This document shows, in pieces, positions 54,384-61,999 of a stretch of DNA of 64,000 bases (within the stretch, counting starts at the first letter, position 1; every line of letters starts with the position of its first letter). Position numbers and translations under genes: made by a program. The stretch comes from CANMXU01 sp052030545. GTDB lineage: Bacteria > Pseudomonadota > Gammaproteobacteria > Enterobacterales > Alteromonadaceae. The stretch lies in the NCBI RefSeq assembly GCF_052030545.1, contig NZ_JBPDIH010000016.1:1-64000 (forward strand), given 5' to 3'. A model generated the notes under the pieces. That model ran no database searches and had not been told where the DNA came from. It saw nothing but the letters and a program-made list of their open reading frames with translations.

Positions 54384-55400
54384 TTATAACTCCCCTTTTA
54401 CACAACGTTGGAAATACGGGTAGCTGTCGGTAGCATAATAATGATAGATGCCTTCTGGAAATTCAGGAGTGACACCAAATCTGCCATTACATTCGTCTAA
54501 GTCGCCCGCTCCTTCAACATATTGCCAGTCTTGCGCGAACGTGCCTAATGGGTATACAGAAACGTCGGGTCTTGAGCTACTCACCTCAGCAATTAATTGA
54601 TAACTACCGGTGATATTTTTTAACGCTGAGCTTGCATCGGTTGCCGTGCTATAACCATAGCGCGCATAAATGGGGAAACCGTCGGCAGCCCAACCAATTA
54701 GTGTCATTTTTGTGCTGTCACCACCACGCAAACTAATAAAACCTTCTGGCATGCCATGGTAATGATACGAGCCGTCAGGCTGAACATGCGCATTGTTATC
54801 GTCAGTACCAAAGTTAAAACTGGTTTGCCCTAACGCTTCAATACTCCAAGAGCCAGTATTGCCAACCAAACTACAACTGTTACCTGAATCGTCGCAGCTG
54901 CCAGCAGTATTGGCGTCTATTTTCACACCATTAAGTACATAACCGGTTGCGCCACGAGGGCCACCTAAAGTGGTCGATGTGTTTGCTGAAGCTGGCTCGA
55001 GTGTATAACTAACCGCAACGATTTGCTCTGAAATAATGTTCGGGTTATGAGCATTGGGAAATTGCCCGACAGCGTGATCGGGAATACCATTTGCCGTTAA
55101 TACTCTGTTTGAATCTGTACAGCTCCACTGCGACGTGCTGTAAGCTAAAATTGAACTTGAATCGTTGAAGGTATCGTTATTGTAATCGCAAAATACATCG
55201 CCAGTACCTACGGTTTCGTCTGTGCCTGCATCGCTACCGGTATTTGAATCGCTACCAGTCGTGGTATTGTCATCTGCCGCTTGTTCGGTGCTGGTCGTTG
55301 CTTCGCTATCACTACCGCCGCAAGCAACAAGTGAGCTTGTGAGTAAACATGCTATTAGCAACTGAGTTGGGATCTTTTTATCGTAGGTTAACTGGCTCAT
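54384..55400 (-). CDS. YHYH-domain lipoprotein
   Basis: A 338-residue exported protein with a lipobox (SSLVACGG) and an Asp/Thr/Ser-rich linker (TTTGSDSNTGSDAGTDE). The YHYH domain follows, with the name-giving GSYHYHGMPEG and a later GIYHYYATDSYPYF. Other features are GYVLNGVKIDAN, GWAADGFPIYARYGY, and paired cysteines. YHYH proteins are widespread in marine and planctomycete genomes and of unknown function; the His/Tyr cluster suggests metal binding. Start ATG follows GAGGAAG. It is operonic with the EF-hand-like gene downstream. Confidence 0.88.
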   Translation of the reverse strand: MSQLTYDKKIPTQLLIACLLTSSLVACGGSDSEATTSTEQAADDNTTTGSDSNTGSDAGTDETVGTGDVFCDYNNDTFNDSSSILAYSTSQWSCTDSNRVLTANGIPDHAVGQFPNAHNPNIISEQIVAVSYTLEPASANTSTTLGGPRGATGYVLNGVKIDANTAGSCDDSGNSCSLVGNTGSWSIEALGQTSFNFGTDDNNAHVQPDGSYHYHGMPEGFISLRGGDSTKMTLIGWAADGFPIYARYGYSTATDASSALKNITGSYQLIAEVSSSRPDVSVYPLGTFAQDWQYVEGAGDLDECNGRFGVTPEFPEGIYHYYATDSYPYFQRCVKGEL

Positions 55401-55528
55401 GGTTATTACTTCCTCAAACTTATAATAATCGCAGGTGTCTTTGCACTTGCTTTAATTACTTATCCTAGAAAAATAATGTGCAGCAAATGTGCAAATAATG
55501 TGGAAACAGTGAAAAAACAATGAAAAAA

Positions 55529-55555
55529 ATTAGGCTGATCGTTTAGATCAGCTTA
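55529..55555 (-). terminator. Intrinsic terminator downstream of the EF-hand gene pair
   Basis: On the minus strand AAGCTGATC and GATCAGCCT form a stem with a 6-nt loop, followed by AATTTTTTTC. It separates the gene ending at 55627 from the YHYH operon starting at 55400. Confidence 0.85.
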
Positions 55556-55626
55556 ATTGTTTGAAGTGGAATGGGTGTTGATAATTAAATAGGTAGTTAA
55601 CAAATACACATTAAAAGTAAGTCATA

Positions 55627-56103
55627 TTAAGCGGTTGTATTAATAATTGATTCACTACGTTCAATATCAAACTTGTCAAACACCTGCACCAAAATAGCCT
55701 CTTTATCGGCATCAGTTAAACCACTTGTGCTATTTTCCGCTAGCTTTTCTTCCACTAATTCTGACAAATACTCCACCATAGACGTAATTTCTTCACTACT
55801 TTGCTTTGGTGGTGGTGGTCGATGGCCAGCGTCAACATTTGCCAAGTCACCATTTGCCAGGTCACCAATGGCTTTGGCATCAAAACCTAATTCGTCCATG
55901 GCAGTGGCGAGCACTTTGCTTGGTTCAATGCCCGCTTGTGCAAATGCTTCAACAATGCTTGCGGCATCGGCTTGGGTTAAATTGTCACCATCGAATTGCG
56001 CCAATGTTTCTTCAATTAAGGTTTTCTGATCTGCCGATAAACTTTGCTCTGCTCGTTGTGTCGGCATTGCTGCACTCATAGTCGTGCCAATAGCATTAAT
56101 CAC
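55627..56103 (-). CDS. Acidic protein coupled to the EF-hand gene, function unknown
   Basis: A 158-residue acidic helical protein. The GTG at 56103 is preferred because AGGAG lies 7 nt upstream; it overlaps the preceding EF-hand gene by 8 nt. A longer in-frame reading to 56130 is less likely. Helical pairs (LSADQKTLIEETLAQFDGDN and LTDADKEAILVQVFDKFDIE) resemble EF-hand helices without intact calcium loops. A His-Pro stretch (GHRPPPPKQS) lies mid-protein. No signal peptide is evident. Confidence 0.65.
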   Translation of the reverse strand: MINAIGTTMSAAMPTQRAEQSLSADQKTLIEETLAQFDGDNLTQADAASIVEAFAQAGIEPSKVLATAMDELGFDAKAIGDLANGDLANVDAGHRPPPPKQSSEEITSMVEYLSELVEEKLAENSTSGLTDADKEAILVQVFDKFDIERSESIINTTA

Positions 56104-56401
56104 TACGTCGCTCCTCTCCTCTTCGTCCACGAGGCGGCTTATGGTTAGCTAATTCACTTTCACTAATAATGCCATCACCATCGCTGTCGATATCATCAAA
56201 AACGGTTTGATGATCGCCATGTGGCAGCTCTAGGGCTGAAAATTCATCAAAATCAATGGTGCTATCACCATTGCTATCGATAGTTGCAAAATCTGGACGT
56301 TGCGGCTTGCCTTGACCTTTGTCTTTTTCGCCCGCCTGCGCCTGATTATACACAGACACAAGCAATGCGCTTATCACTAACGCCTTAACATAATTGTTCA
56401 T
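56096..56401 (-). CDS. Exported EF-hand protein
   Basis: A 101-residue protein. The ATG at 56401 follows CAGGAAAG and opens a signal peptide (YVKALVISALLVSVYNQAQA); the in-frame ATG 20 codons upstream is not preferred. Two canonical calcium loops are present, DSNGDSTIDFDEF and DSDGDGIISESE. The tail is Arg-rich (RGRRGEERRSD). It lies 98 bp downstream of the response-regulator gene and overlaps the next gene. A secreted calcium-binding protein is likely; its role is unknown. Confidence 0.82.
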   Translation of the reverse strand: MNNYVKALVISALLVSVYNQAQAGEKDKGQGKPQRPDFATIDSNGDSTIDFDEFSALELPHGDHQTVFDDIDSDGDGIISESELANHKPPRGRRGEERRSD

Positions 56402-56499
56402 AGACTTTCCTGTTACTTTGCCGAATTCACGAATGAGGTTAACAACAGAATTTGCAAACAATGTGCAAGAAAAGAGGAAATGAATACTTTATGAAGAAA

Positions 56500-57165
56500 C
56501 TATATGACTAATCGGTAGCCGCTGCCGTAAACCGCTTGGATCCAATCTTTACCATCGCTAATATCGGCCAGTTTTTTACGTAGTTTTTTAATGTGACTGT
56601 CAATGGTGCGATGATTAACAATGCGATGATCTGAATACATATCTTGCATTAATTGGTCGCGAGTAAAGATACGCTCTGGTTGATTGGCTAACGGTTTAAG
56701 CAACTGAAATTCAACCGCTGTTAAACTGACTTCTTGTTGACCAAAACTTACGCTTAAACGAAGCTCATTTAATTGCAAACAGTCGATATGGTTATTAATT
56801 GTTTGTGTGCGGCGCAGCACTGCTTTTACGCGCGCAACAACTTCTCGTGGGCTAAAAGGCTTGCAAATGTAGTCATCTGCACCGAGTTCCAAACCGAGTA
56901 GTCGATCAATTTCTTCCACTTTGGCGGTGACCATTAAAATCGGAACATTGGAGAATTGGCGAATCTCTTTACATAACTCAATACCGTTTTTACCTGGCAG
57001 CATAATATCAAGTAAAATAGCATCAGGCTGATTGGCTTTTACCCATGCGATCACTTCATCACCATGATGAATGATATGCGGTTGATAGTCAGTTAACTTA
57101 AAATAGTCTGCCAGCAAAGTTGCCAATTTCACTTCATCTTCAACAATTAGTACCGATTTCGACAT
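56500..57165 (-). CDS. OmpR-family response regulator (BaeR-like)
   Basis: A 221-residue two-component regulator. The receiver has acidic pocket and phospho-Asp in VEDEVK and LLDIMLPGKNG and the Lys in YICKPFSPREVVARVK. The winged helix ends in HIKKLRKKLADISDGKDWIQ with VYGSGYRL. The segment EEIDRLLGLELGADDYICKP is close to E. coli BaeR. It lies 94 bp downstream of its kinase gene. Likely targets are the EF-hand and YHYH genes downstream (inference). Confidence 0.94.
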   Translation of the reverse strand: MSKSVLIVEDEVKLATLLADYFKLTDYQPHIIHHGDEVIAWVKANQPDAILLDIMLPGKNGIELCKEIRQFSNVPILMVTAKVEEIDRLLGLELGADDYICKPFSPREVVARVKAVLRRTQTINNHIDCLQLNELRLSVSFGQQEVSLTAVEFQLLKPLANQPERIFTRDQLMQDMYSDHRIVNHRTIDSHIKKLRKKLADISDGKDWIQAVYGSGYRLVI

Positions 57166-57259
57166 AAAAATTCTCTTGTTAACTTTTCCATCTTTAAGTT
57201 ATTTTACTTTTAACTCGTTCGCTAAAAAATGCTTAACTAGCAATTAAGCGACCACCAAG

Positions 57260-58765
57260 TTAATGCGCCACAGGCAATGTTATAAGAATAGCCAAACCAC
57301 CCGACTCTGCCTGCTTTGCTGATATTTCACCTTGATGAGCGTGAACAATATGGCGACATATCGACAAACCTAAACCGGAGCCGCCAGTTTTACGATTACG
57401 GGAGTCTTCAACACGATATAAGTGCTCAAATAGGTGGTTTAAATGATGAGGTTCAACACCAATACCATTGTCGTAAAATTCCATTGTTACTTGCGGTTGA
57501 TTGTCTTGGCTTGCCAAGCTTATGTTAATTGTTAATACCGTGGCTTGTGAGTACTTGACGCAATTATTAATAATGTTTTCAAATAACTGGCACAATCTGG
57601 TTTTATCGGCGTAAAGCTCTATATTTTGCTCTAGCCCTTGTAAGTTTAAATAAATATCTGCATCGGCAAGGTAACTGCGATATTTTTCAAGTTCACCTTG
57701 CAATAAATGCGTTAAATTTAACGACGCTTTACGGTACTGCATACCACCAATGTCTGTAGTAGCTAATAAGTTTAAGTCATCAATTAACCGTTGAAGATGT
57801 TTAACTTCATCATGAGCAGAATGAATATTGCTGATTTCCAATGCTCTTACGCCATCAAGCATGGCTTCTAATTCACCGCGTAATATCGCAACCGGCGTCC
57901 GCAGTTCATGTGAAATATTGGCAAGCCAACGTTTTCTTGCACTTTCATTTTCTGCTAAGGTTAAAGCAAGCTCGTTGTAATCTCGCGCCAATTCTGCCAA
58001 TTCATCTTGGCGATCAATAGAAATTCGCGCTTGGTAATCACCATGAGTAAGCTTATGCATGCCGTGGGTGATTTTTTTAATCGGTTCAACAATATGACGC
58101 GCCAGCGGTAAGGTAATTAACGCCACCAAACACATCACTAGTAATGCAATTAACCATAAATAATGCTGTTGTTGCTCAATAAAGTCTAATTCGTATCCTT
58201 GGGTTAAGCGGTTACGTTTTGAAATGGCAAAATAACCGACAATGACCTCGTCAACCATAATAGGCGTTTTGCTGTATTGAAACTGCTCAAAATAGCCGCC
58301 AACGATTAAGTTTTTGTCTTTATCGAGTAAGGCATAATGTGAGTCTGTATCTACAGGTGGCACTTTTGAGCGTCGCTGGGACGGGTCACCTTTTTGTGGT
58401 TTTTGACCATCAAAGCTTGGGCGATTGGGCCGCTGTGGGTGTTCACCGCCACGCATAGGCGGACGCTGATATGGTCGCTCTGCGGGCGGGCGACCTTTAC
58501 TGGGTAAAAAGTCACTCGCTTTTAATTGCGACGCGATCAAACGACGAAAATCGCCATGATTATTTTCGATAAATTGCCAGCTTTGTTCGCGCGCATAAAT
58601 TTGACTAAACTGTTCGACCACCGGTTTTAATGCGTCAATTTCTTTAGTATTAACATACTCAATAACACCTTTACCAATGCTCCATTGCATCAGCAAAACT
58701 AAGGTTGTTACCAGCACTAAGCTGAAACTAAATAGGATCAAAAACAGTTTATTTTGAATTTTCAT
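57260..58765 (-). CDS. Sensor histidine kinase (BaeS-like)
   Basis: A 501-residue membrane kinase. Two membrane helices (about 7-28 and 205-225) flank a periplasmic region with an unusual proline/arginine-rich stretch (GRPPAERPYQRPPMRGGEHP, then QRPNRPSFDGQKPQ). HAMP, HisKA (NISHELRTPVAILRGELEAM) and HATPase (NIINNCVKYS, YDNGIGVE, GGSGLGLSICRHIV) domains follow. The basic, Pro-rich sensor segment is not typical of BaeS and may bind a polyanion or metal. It pairs with the response regulator at 56500-57165. Confidence 0.93.
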   Translation of the reverse strand: MKIQNKLFLILFSFSLVLVTTLVLLMQWSIGKGVIEYVNTKEIDALKPVVEQFSQIYAREQSWQFIENNHGDFRRLIASQLKASDFLPSKGRPPAERPYQRPPMRGGEHPQRPNRPSFDGQKPQKGDPSQRRSKVPPVDTDSHYALLDKDKNLIVGGYFEQFQYSKTPIMVDEVIVGYFAISKRNRLTQGYELDFIEQQQHYLWLIALLVMCLVALITLPLARHIVEPIKKITHGMHKLTHGDYQARISIDRQDELAELARDYNELALTLAENESARKRWLANISHELRTPVAILRGELEAMLDGVRALEISNIHSAHDEVKHLQRLIDDLNLLATTDIGGMQYRKASLNLTHLLQGELEKYRSYLADADIYLNLQGLEQNIELYADKTRLCQLFENIINNCVKYSQATVLTINISLASQDNQPQVTMEFYDNGIGVEPHHLNHLFEHLYRVEDSRNRKTGGSGLGLSICRHIVHAHQGEISAKQAESGGLAILITLPVAH

Positions 58766-59027
58766 TACATCATCAATTTCGTAACATGCCTATTAGCACG
58801 GTCGGTTTAAAGGTGCTAAATAAAGGAACAATCACCGCAGCCTAGTGTCTCTATTAACAGCATAACAAAACAATGTGCAAGCATTGTGCAACTTTTGCAA
58901 AAATCATTAAAAACGCCTTGCACTATGTTTAGCAAAACTCGCCAAATCTCAATCGCTTTCTATGCAAAACGGTCAAATATCAACCATACTATAAAATGCG
59001 TAATTTGAAGGACCAATAGGGAAGTTG

Positions 59028-61766
59028 ATGATGCCGCTTAAGAAGGTGTTTTTTAGTAGTTTGGCACTTATGTTAGTTGTTACTATTCTTGCCAGTATAG
59101 TCACGTTAACGGTTATCGAGTCTAATTTTAAACACAATACTAGCCAATCCATTAAAGCGGTGCGCAATATAACCCACCAAGCCATTGTCAGTTGGAGTCA
59201 AGAGAACGAATTACATATTCAATTACTTGCGCAAACCCCTGAAGTTAAAAAACTTGCTGAAGAGCTGCTTGCGATCGACAGAACAAGTGGTAACTTAATA
59301 TCTGCGCCGGCTCAACAATCATTAAAACAATTTTTATCACCCGTGTTAGAAAAACATGAGTTACGTGGCTATTTTATTATTGACGCCAACCATATCAGCA
59401 TAGCTTCAAGTCGAATCAGTAATATTGGTAGCACCAACTTAATCGATAACCAGTCGGAGTTTATGAAGCGGCTTTGGCAAGGGAAAACCGTAACCACTTT
59501 ACCACAGCCTTCCGATGTAGCCCTGCAAGATAATAACGGTGTTTTTATCAAAAATTATCCAACCATGTTTGTTGGCACTCCGATAATAAATGCTCAAGGC
59601 AAAATTATTGCTATTTTTACCTTACGTATCGACCCAACCAAGAACCTAAGAAAAATATTACAACGCGGAAGAATTGGTGACTCAGGAGAGAGTTATCTAA
59701 TTAATCGCCAAGGCTACCTTTTGTCTGAAAGCCGATTTGATCACGAACTCATCAAAAAAGGACTGATCACCAGCAATAATCGCAGCACCTTTAATATTCA
59801 AGCAATTGAGCCCAAAGAGGTTAACGCTAGCACGCCTTTAACCTTCATGGCTGAACAAGTAAACCAAGGGAAGAGCGGCTCTAATGCCGACGGGTACTTC
59901 GATTATCGAGGAAAAAAAGTCATTGGCTCTTGGCTGTGGGATGAGAAATTTCAATTTGGTTTAGCCACAGAAGTTGATTATGACGAAGCCTATTTGCCTT
60001 TTAGCAAAACCAAACAAAGTTTTGCGATTTTTACAGCTTGTGCCATGTTGGTCTTTGCTACATTCGCGTGGATTTTTGCCCGTATATACAACAAGATGCA
60101 AACCAATAAAGAACAAGTAAAAACCTTATTCGACAACGCGGGCGACCCCATTTTAATTGTTGATTTTAACTCAGGTAATATTTTATCTGCGAATAAACTT
60201 TCCACTTCTTTTTTCAAATATAGTGATAAAACGCTCGTCGGCTCGCATGTATCAATTTTATGTAATGAAGACTCCCATCAAAAAGTACTATCAAGCTTTG
60301 CCACTATAAGACGTTGTGGCGGCTCGCTTTTTGAAACCACGTATAAGAATAAGTTTGGCAACGTTATTTTTGTTGAAGTTAATGCCAAATTAGTGAAATT
60401 CAATAACAGTGACGTTGTACTTGCGATTATTCGCGACATTAGTGCTAGAAAAGCTGCGCAGCAAAAACTGCAAGAGTTAGTGAGTACCGACATGCTAACA
60501 AAACTTGGCAATCGCAGCTCGTTTGATAAGCAATTATCATTGATGCTTGCCAATCAAGAAAAACAAAAAAAAGTGGTGATTTTAATGCTTATTGGCATCG
60601 ATGAGTTTCGCATTGTTAACGACACCCTCGGCCATGCCACCGGCGACATTATTCTAAAAACTATCGCCAAGCGCATTAAAAATGCGATTCCAGACAACGC
60701 CTATTTATATCGTTTTGGTGGTGATGAATTTACGGTAATTTCTGCGATACCGGAAAAGAACGAGAAGCCTAATTTATGTAAAATTATTCAGCAAACCATG
60801 AAAACTCCCATCACTGTTAATAGTAATAAAATTCATTTAACGATGAGCATTGGCATCGCTTTTTCTAATGGCAAAAACATCAACAGTTCAACCTTGTTAC
60901 AGTCGGCCGATCGCGCCTTAAACTCAGCAAAAGAGCATGGCCGAAATTGCTGCCAAATTTTTACTGAACACATGCGCTACCAAGACGAACAGCAATTTAC
61001 GATATTAGCGGAGCTGCGCAATGCCTTAACCAACAATGAATTTTACCTATGTTTTCAACCGGTAGTGTCTGTAAAAGATCATCAACTGGTTGGCGCTGAA
61101 GCATTAATTCGCTGGCAAAATCCTAAGCTAGGTTTTGTTAGCCCAGAAACCTTTATTAGCATTGCTGAGCGCTCAGGCGCCATTATCGATATTGGTAACT
61201 GGGTATTAGAAGAAGTCTGTAAAACCTACTGCGAATGGCAAACTAACGGCTTTCGTATTCCGAGCATTTCAATTAACTTATCGCCAGTACAGCTGCTCAA
61301 TTCGGATATTGAAAAAGTACTATTGGCTACGCTAGCAAAATACAGAATGACGCCAGATTGCATCGCATTAGAGATCACCGAAGGTGTACTACTGAGTGAA
61401 CGCGAAGAGTTACATCAATTACTTATGGAGCTTAAGCAAATGGGCTTTAGACTCTACCTTGATGATTTTGGCACCGGTTATTCGTCACTAAGTTACTTGA
61501 ACAAATATCCCTTCGATTACCTTAAAATGGATAAAAGCTTTATTACTGATATGGAAGACAACGTAAAACATCGAAATTTAGCTAAAACCGTTATTGCAAT
61601 GGCCAATAGTTTAGAGCTTGCGGTAATAGCCGAAGGGGTTGAAAACCAGTGGCAAGTCGATTTTTTAACAAAAAATAACTGCCAACGCATTCAAGGCTAC
61701 TTCTTTGGAAAACCGGTCAAGAAAAGCGATTTTCTTAGCCAATGGGCGACAGAAAAAATCATTTAA
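59028..61766 (+). CDS. CACHE-PAS-GGDEF-EAL c-di-GMP enzyme
   Basis: A 912-residue membrane protein. Two membrane helices (about 8-30 and 328-350) flank a dCACHE-like periplasmic sensor. Then come a PAS domain (about 365-480), GGDEF (about 490-650, RFGGDEF intact) and EAL (about 655-905: GAEALIRW, ITEGVLLSE, DDFGTGYSS, MDKSF, AEGVENQ). Both catalytic motifs look complete, so it may make and break c-di-GMP. The RxxD inhibitory site before GGDEF is absent. The ATG at 59028 is preferred, with TAGGGAAG upstream; TTG at 59025 and ATG at 59031 are alternatives. Confidence 0.94.
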   Translation: MMPLKKVFFSSLALMLVVTILASIVTLTVIESNFKHNTSQSIKAVRNITHQAIVSWSQENELHIQLLAQTPEVKKLAEELLAIDRTSGNLISAPAQQSLKQFLSPVLEKHELRGYFIIDANHISIASSRISNIGSTNLIDNQSEFMKRLWQGKTVTTLPQPSDVALQDNNGVFIKNYPTMFVGTPIINAQGKIIAIFTLRIDPTKNLRKILQRGRIGDSGESYLINRQGYLLSESRFDHELIKKGLITSNNRSTFNIQAIEPKEVNASTPLTFMAEQVNQGKSGSNADGYFDYRGKKVIGSWLWDEKFQFGLATEVDYDEAYLPFSKTKQSFAIFTACAMLVFATFAWIFARIYNKMQTNKEQVKTLFDNAGDPILIVDFNSGNILSANKLSTSFFKYSDKTLVGSHVSILCNEDSHQKVLSSFATIRRCGGSLFETTYKNKFGNVIFVEVNAKLVKFNNSDVVLAIIRDISARKAAQQKLQELVSTDMLTKLGNRSSFDKQLSLMLANQEKQKKVVILMLIGIDEFRIVNDTLGHATGDIILKTIAKRIKNAIPDNAYLYRFGGDEFTVISAIPEKNEKPNLCKIIQQTMKTPITVNSNKIHLTMSIGIAFSNGKNINSSTLLQSADRALNSAKEHGRNCCQIFTEHMRYQDEQQFTILAELRNALTNNEFYLCFQPVVSVKDHQLVGAEALIRWQNPKLGFVSPETFISIAERSGAIIDIGNWVLEEVCKTYCEWQTNGFRIPSISINLSPVQLLNSDIEKVLLATLAKYRMTPDCIALEITEGVLLSEREELHQLLMELKQMGFRLYLDDFGTGYSSLSYLNKYPFDYLKMDKSFITDMEDNVKHRNLAKTVIAMANSLELAVIAEGVENQWQVDFLTKNNCQRIQGYFFGKPVKKSDFLSQWATEKII

Positions 61767-61999
61767 TTATTATCAGCCCCGCTTTACCCTCTCATTAAGT
61801 TGCTAGCAAACTTATCTCATCAATAATGATGTCTTTGTAGTGGCAATCACTCCCCTTATATAAATCTCATGCATGATTACAAATAACGATTGATCATTTT
61901 TATTTATTCACAAGCCCCTGCACCATGAAATTTACAACAAATAAACGTGCGCTTAATAACAACAACAAGCACGCATAATCGTATAAGGGAAAGTAAAAT

